64,000 nucleotides of DNA from Haliclystus octoradiatus. Taxonomy: Eukaryota > Cnidaria > Staurozoa > Stauromedusae > Haliclystidae. The notes below the pieces were generated by a model. The model worked only from the letters and a program-made list of their open reading frames with translations, was not told the origin of the DNA and ran no database searches. Where the stretch lies: assembly GCA_916610825.1 (NCBI GenBank), contig OU744452.1:4065543-4129542 (forward strand). Reading direction: 5' to 3'. The position numbers and the translations under genes were made by a program. Below are positions 13,901-28,900 of this stretch, piece by piece; within the stretch, counting starts at the first letter, position 1, and each line of letters begins with the position of its first letter.

Positions 13901-16900
13901 TTTTGTAATACAAGGTTTGTTACACTCATCCAAACTGTATTAACTATTGAAAAATGTTCTTGAATTATGTTTTTGTGCTTTTAAAGTTGAAAGCCAATTT
14001 TGATTGCTGGAAATATTATATTAAATTATTATTTATCACAAATCATACACTCAATTCAATTTAATTTTGTTGAATTTGATATACCTGAATTTAACTTTAT
14101 TAAATGTTGATCAATGATAAGAACAAGACACCGCTATTTTTATTCTCGAAGCTGTAGTAACATACTGTGTCTTATTCTTATAGCAAGTCAACAAAATGAA
14201 ATTTAATTTTAATCCATGTTTACAATTCCTTCGTTAATTATGGAAGCAAAATCTGAAAATAAAAGCCTGCCTGCTCATAACCAAATGATTCATATCTTTA
14301 TATTGAATAATAAATTATAGAAATACTTTTGTGTAATGCTTGATTAATTCTGAACTCTGTAATTTTAGACTGTAGACAGATAATCTCTTCGAACTTTGAA
14401 TATTTTTTCGAATTATTTGAACGCCAACGTCATTTTGAAATTTCTTGCAAATTAATTTGTTTTTATGCCCCGCGATAGATTATTCATTTCAAAACAGATT
14501 GTTTGCTCAGTGTTCTCACAAATTATATATCAAAATAGCCTTTTTAAAAGTGAAATGTTTGTATCCCGATTTTGAGAAAAGTAATGAACGGCATTTTGTT
14601 TCATTAATAAATTAAAGACCTAAAGTCTCTTTAATTTTCATAGCGCTTGTGCCGCGCTATAGGTATTGCTGATATCAACAGTACATGAAAGAGGTATATG
14701 TTTCTTTGATTTCAAAACATATTTTGTTTGGCCTAGTTATACTTGTAATTCAATGTACTTCAGTATTTGGTATTGTTTTAATTATCATAAAACTGATTCA
14801 GTTTCTAGTTTCACTTGTTAAAACTATTTTCACACAGCTTTTAAATTCAAAGTGAAATATTTTTTGGTTTGGAGATTTCAATTTGAATTTGATTTGGCTG
14901 CCCGCTAGATTATCGACCTATGAAATTTTTCAAATCTCTGAATTTTTCAATACAATGATACCAATAAAATATCAGATGAAGTATATTGTTTTAAAACAAC
15001 GTCATAGACCCATACTTTTCATACAATAAATTTGTTACTGTACACGGTTATCTCGACACAAATGTTTGCATAATTTCCCGACAACGGATTATCTGTATTA
15101 TTTCGCCAGTAAGACGTACATAAGTCGCGGACAGACACAGAAATATACAAATATCGAAATATTGTGATATATAAACAGACAGTATTATTAATATAAGTAG
15201 ATAACACTTTAACAAAACTATTACCATTAGAAACTGCAAAAGATGTGTGCCCACCATGATCACGTCTAACACATTTGTATGGTCTACCCAAGACTTACAA
15301 ACAGAAATTGAAAATGAAACCTGTTTTATCTACGGTCAATTTATCAACGGTCGGTGTATAACGAACCTTTAGCTAAGTGGCTCGATGTTAACATAAAGCA
15401 ACTTGCTTGTAATTTTAATGATGATCTTGTAGTGATTTTACTATCAACAATATTTTGAATTTACAAAATAATTAATTTTGTGAATTACAGCTAGATGCTA
15501 GCAATAAAATTGTTTTTTATGATGTTCCATCACCATTTAAAAGTGTGCTTTTGATAAAAACAATCAAATAAATTATAAACAAAGCATTTACTAATAACTG
15601 GCTCAATGATACCCACAACCTATAAGTAACACCTGAAGATCTACGCAAATAATTGCTAAGCAACCAAGGATCTAATATGTACCTATATTCTGTACAATGG
15701 GCAACTTTATGAACAGATTGATGCTGTTGCCATGGGTTCTCCACTCGAGCCGTTGATTGCTAGATGTTGATTGCCGTTGATGGATTCACTTTTAAGAGTA
15801 CAAAAATCATCGACTCTCTTAGGCATGGCGACGTAAAACCACATTTGGTGGCAACAACGATATAGAGCACGTCTCTGCATACTTTTCTGCTCTAAAATAA
15901 CGCTGCAGTAGATTGGATTGCCAAATTTAAGAGACGTTGTTTACAAGGAAATCAAATTGTCCCTAAACAGGCAATCTGACTCTATCAAAATCAAACCTAT
16001 TCCAAGTATTTGTTTTGACAATAAACCCTTTATAATTGCAGATTCATTTTGTAAATAAACAAATTGTAATATTTGTAAACCATACCTTTAAAATAGCTAA
16101 CAAATGTAGCCGGAACGTTGTTAAAATAAAAATCCCTGTTACACAGACGTTTGTGATCAAACTTCTGTTATGTATCAAATAAATATTGCATTTAGCTTAC
16201 CTTTACAGCTGATAACATGGCTTGAATTTCAGGTGGTAAAGGATCAGCAACTTGCACAGATCTGGAAATTGTAACAGGCCAATGCATTACAGCTTATAGA
16301 AGCACACACACAGACTTGATGTCATGCAAACATTTTAAAAAGATTTTACCTTTTTACTGCTTCATCAACAGCTGGTAGTTCATACTCTTCAGGGTGAAGC
16401 GCACGATGTTGAACACACTATATAAGGCAATGAGTAGGATTACTTTTACTGAATATATATGTTAGAATATTGTTCACCAGATTAAAAAATAGTTTGCCTT
16501 ATTGAGATTGGAAGTATCAGTCAAAATTTAGACACAATTATCTACGTATAACTACTCAATTCAATGCACAAGGCGTCTCATAATCAAAGATGTAAAGATA
16601 AATTATATACCCTGCCAAAAAATCCAACGAGTTCATGAACTTCACAAACAGTTCATGAACCATTTATGAACTTTATGAACATTCATGAACTGTCCATGAA
16701 CACCCTATAAACAGTTCAAGAACAGTTCATGAACTTCATGAAGTTTTGTTGTAAAGTATTTCAAGATAATCAACACTGATTTGCAGTTGGCCTCTTCCAA
16801 GTGTATATAAATTATATTTTCTATTCACAATCTTATTTACTAAATGTTCAAAAGTACATAAAAAGATAATTTCATGGGTATTGCGTCAGCACACATTTAA

Positions 16901-19900
16901 CTACTCTTTAATTTGTATCATGGAACTCGCCTGCTTTTATGAACTCGTTTTCCCTGCCATCTGCTGTCGAAAATGTGGCCATGCTTCTTCAGCGATTGGT
17001 GAGAATTCTTTCCAATAGGGGCAAGCCATATCCAATATACCTCAAACTACGGCATTCCAGTTGCCGGTATCTCAGCCGATGCATCAGCCATTCATTATTG
17101 GCCCGGGCCGGGCTCTCCACTGATCCATGCAAAATTCGTCAGCCAAATCGTTTCAGGGAAGTTCGTGGAATTGGCAGACCTAATCGGCAATCACGTTATT
17201 GAGGTAGATAATCAACCTCAATTATTCGCTGACGGTCGGGTGGTACTGACGTCGACCCCGAGACGCCAACGACGTAAAATAGAGGATATAATTAGCTGGA
17301 TGGAAGCCTTCTCTATATACATGTTAATCTTAACATCGTTCGTACCAAATCGATGTAGAGACCCTAGTCTATATAAGTTGTTCATTATCAGAACTTATAA
17401 TCAATTTTCTGGAACGGCATGGTGCTCTTACGACAAAGCGTTCAGAGAACACGCCGCTGCTGTACGAATCCTGGATTGGTCGTCAATCAATAGCCAGCTG
17501 TTCAGCTTTCATACAGCTAGTTCAATGGCTTGGATGAATAGCGAATCTCAAACTCAGAATCGTCCGACAGACACACGTAGTTCATCTTACGAGGCACGTG
17601 GAACTTCAACCAGCTTGATTATCTGTCGCTCCTGGAACGATGGCTCTTGTTCGTCAATTTACTCGACCTGAAAATTCGTACACAAGTGCTTGGAATGTCA
17701 CGGAAATCACCGCCAAGTCCGTTGCGATACCAGACCGACTCGTCAGAGTGTCATTGTCCACAACAGTGGCCTACCTATACCATCGGACAGCTTGCACAAG
17801 CCCTGCTATGCGCCAAATATAGGCCTATATTATGACGTTTAGACATTCTTTTCCTATCATTCTGTTACCATTAAGCTTATATTAGCCGTCTATCAACTTT
17901 AATATTGTTGTATGTAAACGATTTCGAAAATTATTCTTAGATAGCGTCAGTTTTTAATATTATGTGTAGTATCTTGCTTCTCTTTAGTGGTTAGTTTTTG
18001 ATATCCATTTTTGATTATTCAACTCTGTTTATAATCACAGTGGTATTTGATATTGTCCCTCACTTTAATAGCTTTCGTTATCTGCTCGGATCGCTCATGA
18101 AATTAAGCTAGGTCAAGGAGTTTGTAGTACACCCACAAGGCTTCAGCATTTAATTAGTGCCTTGTTACACACACCGATACACTATTCTTAGTTCTACTTA
18201 ATTAATAGTGTTTGGATTTAGTCTGGATCGTTCACTTGTGTTGAATTATAGCATACAACATGCCTTCGCTAGCAAGTTTCTAGGCATGACGACGTGAGAT
18301 TTGTCACAAAAAATAACACCAATTACCAGATCGTAAAGCCAATCAAAAATACGACTCGCGTAACAGAAATGGGAAGCGTCAGTCTGGACAGACACAAGCG
18401 GTAGTCGCATATTAATTTCGTAGGAACTATAAATAACATCTGGAAATAGAGCGTTAAGATAGGAACATACATTCATAATTTTATAGCAATTTAAAACTTC
18501 AAACTTCCAGCTCTCTATATTTCGCTACGGACTGACCTAATTAAGACCTCCTATTCATGTTCGTTAGACAATAGACATTCTACTCCTGTTTGTAGGTTAG
18601 AATATTTTACCTGAAAATTTATGAGCAACGTTGCAGCTAAACGGGAACCCCGATGCAACTTTCAAACCGATCAATATATCGGGAATCCGGATATATTTTA
18701 AATCCGGATTCCGGTTTCCGGATTTTCTTTACGGGTAAATATTAAAAAAAATTCTCCTATTTCCTTTGCAGTTTCAGCTGGACTTCCTCCTGCATTAGCT
18801 GTAACCCCTTTACGGGCTCTCAATTTTGCAAGATATTTGGTGTCTCATCCCGATCAGGCAATCGTATCATATGTCTTGAATGGAATTGCCAAAGGTTTCG
18901 AGTTAGGTTTTGATAATCAACATCGGCTAAAGTCGGCAAAACGTAACCAACAGTCAGCTCTATTCAATCCGACCCTGATTAACGAATACTTAGCCAACGA
19001 AGAGCACCTTGAAAGGGTGGTAGGTCCATTCTCTACCTAACCACGTCACCATCTTCATATCAGCAGCATTGGCCTGATCCCAAAACGAGGTCCAGTAAAC
19101 AAGTCGATGTTAATTGTCGATTTATCGTCTCCGCATGGCTCTAGTGTCAACAACGGGATTTCTCCAGAAGATTTCCGGCTCCACTACATTCAAGTGGACA
19201 AAATTATCCAAATGATTGGAGACTTAGGGAGGGGTGCCTTGATGGCAAAATTCGATGTAGAAGCCGCCTACTGTAACATCGCAATTCACCCATCAGATCG
19301 CTCAATGGCGTGCCTAATCACATGATCAAAGCCTTGGGACGATGGAATAGCCAAGCTTATAACTTGTATACAAGGTCGTTGCCCGCAGCACTGGCAGGCA
19401 TGTCCCGTCTTCTGGCATAGGTAAGTGTTTTCTTTTCTTTTTATACATGTATTCACAGGGTGCTTGGACAAGTCTGGTTGGAGTTCAGGTTCCAGGCACA
19501 TTGGAGATTTGAATGGGTGGTGACAGGTTCGCTAGCGGGTCCAACACAGACTCTTAACTACTTCGCTCTCACCAATCAAGCACCAAATGCAGACACTCAT
19601 GAATGGGATGAGTTTAAAGGAGGCTACTTTTAATTAGGTTGAGTTAAACTTGACCCATTGTGACGACACATAGTCAATGACTCCGGGCACTCACAGTGCA
19701 GTAAGTAACCTGGGTTACAAGAGCTAAGGCCAGGTAGCATGCGCACAGATTCATTACGCACGCAATCAGCACTTGAAGTTGATGCAGTGATTGGCTCTTC
19801 TTAGTCGAACACATGCTTTGTCGAGTGAGTGCACATGATGACCTTATAAGGAAGCTATCACATGGAGGTCAAATTAGGTGGAAGGTAATTAATTATCTAA

Positions 19901-22900
19901 TTCATTCTTGATAGGATTTTGCTAGCTAGATATATTTTGTAGTCTGAGCAGTATGCCATGTCAAACGAGAAATAGCCAAGATACTAAGAAAAATCATAGA
20001 CGCCCGAAAACCTTCTCTGCAGCCCTTACTTTAATACTAGAAATCACTAGTCAAAATCAATGATATAATCTCATTACCAAACACACACTGTCAATTATCT
20101 GTGACATTAGCCTTGTACCACACACATTAGATGAGGAGACCAATGATATCTTAAAACCCACACCATATTATACTACGCAAGGAACGCATACATCACCAGC
20201 CAAAACAGCGGTACTCACTTGACATTGTCTTTGTATAACAGGATTTAAAATCTTTGTTGATTTGCTTTCAGTTACTAAAACATCACTAAAACAAAACAAA
20301 CATGAATAGCTTAATGGTTTGACATGTGTTGTCTTTCTGCCAGGAGAATCATCAGAGACATCCAGTGTGTCTTTCCCTGTGAAAAACAGTTCAGGAGCTC
20401 AAGAAACATGAAAATTTGGGGACATTTAAAGTTCATGAAGTGTCCATGAACTCCTGAACTGTTTTCGTAGGGTTCTTGTGTCAGGAATCTACATGAAGTC
20501 TATACAAGAAATAAAAACGAGGGTGACAGCCCAACACATATCACCTATGCACGGCGCAGTCCCAACAATATAAAACTATATTACCGTAACTAAATAAAAT
20601 AAATGGAAAAGATTCAATAAACAATTGAACATTCCATTTAATGTTTGTTGCTTGACGCATTCTCTCAAGAGCTATCCTTTGAATCAAAAGTCCTAATAAT
20701 TCTACTCCGGGCGGAAAATATCCCATAATTGCAAAACTTAGTAATCATGTACATGTATCTATTAATCATAGTAAGGTAATCACTGCTAATCCAATCACAA
20801 TATTTAAATGTTCAATGCTAATACATGACAGTATAAATAATCGAATAGAGTCAATGGCAGCTACACTTGTTTCTGTTACTAGGAGTTTCGTAATTTATGC
20901 CATTCCCAAACTGGGGTATGCTTTATGTCTGATGGTCTCAATTCTACAATTATTGATATGTTGATTCACTTCACCCTCTTGGAAACATTTTTTGGATATT
21001 GTTATACCCTGATTCGCATATATAGTCAATCACAGCAAGGATGGAAATATTCAATAAGATGCACCTTAATAGTACAGTATGTCAGACTTACCCAGCCGGT
21101 GTTGTTAAATCCATACTATCAATGAAATTGTCAATTGTTCGAAGTTGTTCGTCTGCAAGGGAAAATGTCTCATAGTTACGTTAACATATCGTAATCCAGC
21201 GCGCATAAGTCGCACGCGAGTATAAGTCGCAGGGTGATTTTTCAAGCAAGAAAGTTGAATTTATTGATTTTGCGTGTATAAGTCGCACCTTGATTTTTGA
21301 ATCATTTGAACATGAAATATGGAAGAAATCACTGTAATTTGAAAATAATTTTCAGGTATTTCTAGTAAACTAGTATGTGATAAGAAAATATGTCAATGTT
21401 GTTGTGAAATAATCCACAGTCATAGCAACAACAACAAACACAAATCAAAACCAATTAATCGTGAATTTTAAAAACCATAAACGCCAGAGAAAGAGTAAAA
21501 TAAAGAGTAATAATCCAGTTTTAAAAACAGCCATTTTAAATAACATTTCATTCTTGAATATTGTACAACTTAATATATAACAAACCAAATGAACTGCATA
21601 AGCTCTTAATGGTTATAATGAACTAATTTGTTGTTTTTTGATGTCTCACATCTTCCTGAACGAGTGAAAAGATTCCAGCATGTTTTCTATGTCCTACTAC
21701 GCACTCATGCATTGTAAAAACAAGAAAAGAGGTTATTGAAAAATGGCCAAAAATTTCGAAAAATTGTTGATGTTTTTGTGTTTTGCGCGTATAAGTCGCA
21801 CCATGATATTGAAGAACAAAATTTTGACTTTAAAGTGCGACTTATACGCGCTGGATTACGGTATATAGCAGTGTGTGTTAGTAGAAGATGCATCAAGGCA
21901 GCAACAATCTGAAAAATTTACCTGTGGGTTGCAATTTTGGTTTCAAGTCCAATGGGGCAAATGTATATTGTCTAATATCTTCACGGAATGCAAGTTGAAT
22001 GAAAGAAAGACCCTAATAATGTGTAAAATATTCATAGTGAATCAATGGATACAACATCCTATGCAAAAAGTGCACAAGTTCATGAATTATTGTTCATGAT
22101 TTCATAAGTAAAGCTTATCGGTAATACAGGAAAGGTTCACGAATGCCAAACGACATACTATTTTATTGTATTTCCACACCTAGTCCATGAAATATTTGAT
22201 AACTGTGCAATTTCACGTCCATAAAGTGATTTCTCAAGGGAACAAGATAAAAACAACAGGCAAACAACGGAAGATGATATCAGTTCAAAACCTTCTTGAT
22301 AATATGTACATGATTATAACAACCTTGGTTGATAGATGACTGTCGTGATTTCGATACTGTTACAGACTTATAAACATTTTGAATTACATTACACAGCACT
22401 TGGTAAATGCATTTATGAATCTGTATTGATGAAATTTAAATTGTCTGATAAAGGAATACACACATAGTAAGAATTATAACAGAAGACAAGTAATTATCTC
22501 TGATCATTGCATAATTATCAGTAGCCTACTTCTCCTCAGTTTTATTTTACAACTTTTATAGCATCCAATTTTCTTTTTTGTACTGAAAATTTTGCATTAG
22601 AAATTCACTTTAGAAATTATATGGTAGCCTTTTACTGTCTCTTCTGTGCAATTCAAACAATATCAAAATGAAACAAACAATTAACAATTATCGAATGAGA
22701 TTCAGCGTGACACTGAAAGTTACCAGACAGAGGTGCGTGTTATCTGCCAAAGCAGTTCATGCAAAATGTTTTACATAAATAATTAATCTGTATCTTGATT
22801 AATTAATCCTATGAATAATTCAAGAACAGTCGCAATATGAGAAATACTACAAATTCATCGCTACAAGTTGTTTAAATATGTGTTCATAATTTATATAGAC

Positions 22901-25900
22901 TTTAACGTTATCGATTTGATTAGATCAAGAATTCTTTGTATTTCGTTGTCCTCTTTGTATTTTTCGCATCTTTTTTATCTAATAAAGTTGATAGGTCTGC
23001 TTCTGTTAATGTAGTAAATCATTATTGTGAAAAGCGAAAAATTTGTAAAACAGATTTTTTCAATCATGTCAGTCGTTAAACCTTGGAGATGCTATTACCG
23101 TATGTCGACATATTGTTGCAACTTAATTCTCAAGCTATACCATTGTCTTGCATTATTATGTCACGTTTGAAAAAACTATGAATTGTCAGTGTAACAATGT
23201 GCGATTGACCAATAGGAAAACAAGAGCACATTTGAAAAAGCTTGTCAATAATAATAATAGTTTAAATTACCTCATAATCATTTTTGATATAAGGTGCCAA
23301 GAAACCAAGTTTTGGACTGGCATTTGCTCTAAAGCAATAACGAACAATTGCAACCATATCTTTTTCCTGCAAAGCATGAACCAAAGCAGACAGCGCCACA
23401 GCAGCATTCTATAATTGACAAATCATAATTTAAATTAAGTATAACACTATCATGCATTAATTAAGGGTGGATAACGACAGCTGGTTCAGTTCATAGTATA
23501 TATTTACTTCATCGTCTGGTTGAGGGACAAACATATAACAAGAATCCCCAACAAATTGATGCCTTTTAGCCTAATATAGAAATAAAGCGATAAATAATCA
23601 ATACATGATAGCATTATCTCATACTCAAGAAAATCACAAACACTGTAATAAAATATACAGGGAGCATTAGCAGAATAATCACATAACGCAAACACAAAGT
23701 CAAAAATATGATCACTATTTTGCAGTTGAAATTTTATTTTTCCTATTTTTCAATGATTTCAACATTAGGTTTTCAAAATTTTGGCTTCTGAATTTTTTTT
23801 TTGGACACTATTGGTATATCTTGTCGTTAATAAAAATGCAAGATTGAAATAAACAATAAGTTAATAAAACTAAGGGAGTTATAATGATTGATGAAGTACT
23901 TACATTTTTCGCTGGAGTAAATCCAAGGACAGATAAACATTTTGTTGTTTCTAGTTTGAGACTCTTCTGGTCCATCTTGCTAATTGGTACAAGTGTATTT
24001 CCATATCGATAAGCTGTAAAAGCAAGCAAATTATGTGAAGCTTGAAATCGCTATGGCTGGATGCCTTCCATGAAATCAATCAATAATGTTGTTGTTAGTG
24101 GTTGAGCCCAACACTTTGCAAGAAAAGGCCTTAGGAATTTGAGCTTCCTTGTGAGAACATTTCATGATGCTAAGTTCATGTTCAGCCTTTAGTGGTTAGG
24201 GCGTTTGACCTTGGCCCGCAGGGTCTTCGGTTCATCGGAGCACTATTGGTTGGCGTCAGAAAGGGCATCCTGCTATTAAATGTAAACAAGCTTCAAACAT
24301 TAACCAAATTAGCCTACCACCCTGGTGAAAAAAAGCTGCACGCTTACAAGGTTTGTGGCTAAATGATACAGTGTAACCCGCTTAAATGCAAGTCAAAGTT
24401 GCCAACGATTTTCATTGCATTCATCCAAATTTGCAGGGATGTTAAAGTTACTTTTTAAAAGTATCTAGTTACAGTTACCGTTACTTGGGCGAGAAAGTAA
24501 CTAGTTACTATCAGACGTTACTTTTCAGAAAAAGTAACGATTACAAGTTACTTTTAATTCGAAAGTAACTAGTTACAGTTACTTTTCCCGTTACTTTTTC
24601 TAAATAAGTCCAAAAATATCCAACAGAAGCAATGAGACATATATGAAGTATTCAAATAATATTTCTGTATTTTAATTTGCTAATTAATCAAATGTTCTTG
24701 TTGACAATATAAATACGAAAACAGACACCCGACGACTACTTCACAGCGACGTCATTTGCTTGTTTGAATGGTCTAGGCGATCCCCCTAATTTCCATAACA
24801 AAGAAAATTTCAAGTTATGTGCCATTAGTTCTATTTCAGGCTTGGTTGCTATGACAATTAATTGATCGAACAGACATATCAGACATGAAACTCTCGCTGA
24901 ATCACTTGAATATTATAAACTCGGAAAAACAGGATTGGCAAACAGAATGTTTACATCCCCGAATGTAATTTTTTAGACATCCAAATTAATGACAAGACTT
25001 CCTGCAGTTGCAGAAAACATTTGTTTGTGTTTTCTTGTTCTTGGATGGTAACAATAGGAACAAAAGATTTTGATTAAGCAAAACACAATTGCGATCGAGA
25101 AGCTGATAACTTTCAGCACTCTATTGTGAACAAAGTAACGGAAGAAAGCGAAAATGTAGTGAAAAAGTAACGAGTAATCGTTACTTTATTTTTAATCCTA
25201 AATGTAACTAGTTACAAGTAGAAGTTACTTTTACAGAAAAGTAACTAGTTACAAGTAGAAGTTACTTAAAAGTAACGATTACAAGTAACGTCGTTACTTT
25301 TGTAATCGTTACTAACATCCCTGCAAATTTGCAGTTATTCAAAATTGTTTACCAAGGACTTGACCGAAAAATTGTTTAACAGGTTTCAAAGCCAGGTTGC
25401 AGATAAGCAGGAATTTCACTTATCCAAATTGCACATAAGTGGGTTCACCGTAAATCCAAAAAATGAAAAAAAATAGATCCAATCTACCGGTATTCAAATG
25501 TTTACAATGTTTATACAGTTCATGAACAGTTCATGAAATTAAGCTATATTTTTTGCAGCTGCTTAAAATGACCACAGTGATGAAAATCACAATTGTTATC
25601 CCAATTTAGATACAAGATTGAGTTTGAAATGCTTTAGTCTACAGCAATAACATAGAGCTAGCGGAGAAATCAAATGTGTACTGATTTACGAGCAAATCAA
25701 TAAAATAAATAAAAAACTTTTTATTTCTGACTGATCATAATGTATTTTATTTAAAATATTTCTCGTATTTCTACTACTATACAATCTTTGTTAAGCAGTT
25801 ACCAAAAAATATACGTTTTACAGAATTCCGAGATCGCAGTGTGCTAAAAGCAGCTCATTAAGTTAAAAGGATAAAGATTTTAAAAAATACTAAATAATAT

Positions 25901-28900
25901 AACAGACTAAAATTAAAATGGTATATCACCAAAGTTCCTCAACTTATGACATGACTCTCAAAATGTTGTTTGTACCTGAACCAAAATATTTTGCTGTCTG
26001 TTGTGGACTGAGATCAAGGAATTAATTGAATTACAAACCAACTGTTACCCAATAATAGAAAAATAAAAGTTTAGAACAAGGCAAAAAAAAAACTCTGAGA
26101 TTACTTGTGAATGAGAAATAAGTAACTTTCAGTAGTACCATTATTCTATTGCAGTACCTTGAGCTTGATCCTCTTTATCTACTTCAGTTTGGTCTTCATC
26201 ATTCAAATGATATGATCGCTGTGGCAGCACTTTCAAGCTACCTGGATTGGCTGATGCTTCAGAAAGAGCTGAAAGTTTAGACCATGACGATGGCTTTGAC
26301 TCTTTAATCTAAATACAAATATCATATGAGTAGAAACTTCTGCAGATTGATTTAGTCAATTATAATTTTGGATACACTTGCTTAAAATGTTTATATGATA
26401 TTTCAATCTTGCTTGATATCATATCACAGCTAACTGGTTTCTATATACTATTACCCATTACCATTATTCACCATTACGGACTGTACTTGGCTATAAAAAA
26501 CTGATGTCTAAATAACTATAGCATAGGTATTCCAAAAATTGATCTGATACGATCCAAGAAATTTATTATAAATCTGAAAATAATCTGACATTTTATGTAG
26601 CCTTACGAATGATTTTGAATGTTTCAATTTAATTTTTATAGAAGGCGATTAATGCCAACGGTAACACATCAGTTTATTTCATAATCATAATGGCTATAGC
26701 ATGTTTGATCAAATTATCTGATAAATGTTGTTCATAGCTGTGTGCAGGGTCCGACAAAAGTAGGAATCATGGAATCCTAGATTCCGGAAGGTCAGAGCAA
26801 ATTCAAAAGAAAATTGACATTTTTATGATTTATTTATCAAACGTCAACAAAAAAATTCAGAAGAAAAAGTTGAAATGCCTCTAGGATTCCAGAAGGCTGA
26901 ACCTTTTGGAACCTGGCTGCATGCAATGATAATACTGCAGAAAATATAAACTTGTTCTCAAAATTTTAATTAATCTGACATAATTATGTCAGCCAAAAAC
27001 CTATCCAATCCGAAAGTCGATCCAAATCCGATTAAATTTGGCTTTCAATTTTTACATATACCCTAAATACATTTATAAATCAGTCTTGTGAAAAAAAGCT
27101 TTTAGCTTATTCAAGTCCTGGATAAATGATGATGATGATGATGATGATGATGATCCAAAGTCAGTTTGGATCAGATTGTCTCCACACACCTTTACGGAGT
27201 ATTGTACACTTAAAAGTTGAAAATTAACAGTTTTTAATAACCAGTCTCTATAAGCAAGAATAACCAATAATCTGTAAGTAGAAGCATGATCAAGGGGTTT
27301 TGTTCTTGGACCCCGTTATTTATAATCTTCAAACTTATGACATCAACTTACCTTAACATAACCGTAGACATTAATCTTCAGTGAAGATCCAATCTCTATT
27401 GGTCCACGGAAAGTGGTAGTTTGCTTGACTGAACGGGTCTGGAAAAAGCTTAACATCTTCAAAGCGTTGCTAGAATTGAAAATGGAAATTTAGCAAACTG
27501 TGTAGAATAACCATTGCTGAAAATGTAACAAATTTTATTGAATAAGAACTTAAGTACTTTAAAATCAATACATATATGGCTTTTTGTCATAGCAACATGC
27601 ATTGAGCGGACACCTGCCTTAACCTGACACTTTGAGGTATGCTGTTTCGAATTCCAATAGGTTTATTATTGCATTAGGTACTGCATTAAGTGGACACTGT
27701 CTAACATAAACAGTGGACATCTTCAGCATAATTTGCAGTTCTTTGTTGTCTGTAATCTATTGTTTTGCAACAATGACTTGAGACAGGTTTGACGGTAGTA
27801 ATAAATAACACGGGAATGATTAAATACATGAAAAATAGCAATTATATTAATGATCTACCATCAAATGACAATCAAGTTTCAACTGTTGAAATGCATAGCA
27901 ATTGTTAATGGTATATTTACCTCAAGGGGATTCCATCACCATTTAAGGTCTTCATCATTTTCTTAATGCAGCCAATACCAATAAGCTAAAATGGAGAAAA
28001 ATATTTTCAGAATGACGATTTAAATACAATAGACTGAGCATCACAGATCTAAAACGACAGGTTTCCCCAGGCAACTTGAAACTCGCATAAACATCGGCAC
28101 AAAAATATATTAGTCAAATCCTTTCATTAGCCAATCACTCTACTGCTTCATGTTTTAGTCAAATCTTATTGTAAACGTTTCAAAAATCCAAAATAAATTC
28201 CATGATGCAAGGTCAAAAAACCTTCTTGGCACTTAAATGAGAAAATGCAGCATATGAGCTTTATTTTCTTCGATTGCTTTGTTTCCCCTGATTTTTTTCG
28301 AATCTATGGAATCATGACAAAAACACTAAACATCAAGGGGGCCCTGGTTGATTAGTAAATTCATTTATGGTGAGCTTCACAATAAAATTTGACTAAAACA
28401 AGAAACGGGAAAGTATTTATGAAGTTTTCATGAACAATTTTACGTGAATTTCATGTTGCCCGGAGAAACTTTTCATTTCAGATCTGTTTCGACGCTCTGT
28501 CTACAATGGAAGATTACACATCACTAACAACAAAGGCAGTTGATCCAACAGTAAATAACCATCATTACCTACCTGTTGTTCAGATAAAAGCTTTCTCTGC
28601 AATGGTCCAGGTCCTCCTCCACTTGTTGGATTTTGATTACTGGTGTTTTCAGTATCATCGTCATCATTACCATCGTCATCATTATCTTCTTCCTCGCCTA
28701 CTTGAGGACCGCTGCATAATATCATAATAATGGTAAAAAATTGCATGTTCAGTTAACTATATATGATATTAATGGAAACAAATTTTATTGTCAGCTTATT
28801 ATTTTCTTTGAATAGAATAGTAAAAATATCCTAATCCAAGAGCCACTAGGTGAAGATGGGATGTCAATGTATTACCTATCACCTCTTCAACTCAATCAAA

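Noticed and set aside
15019-15291. XRCC5 exon encoding TDNPLSG
   Set aside because: The phrase coincides with part of the human vWA domain but lies in the wrong place in gene order, and the real equivalent is at 33110-33226.
19930-19975. Hammerhead core in repeat A
   Set aside because: CTGAGCAG/CTGATCAG and GAGAAAT lack the conserved CTGATGA and a complementary stem II.
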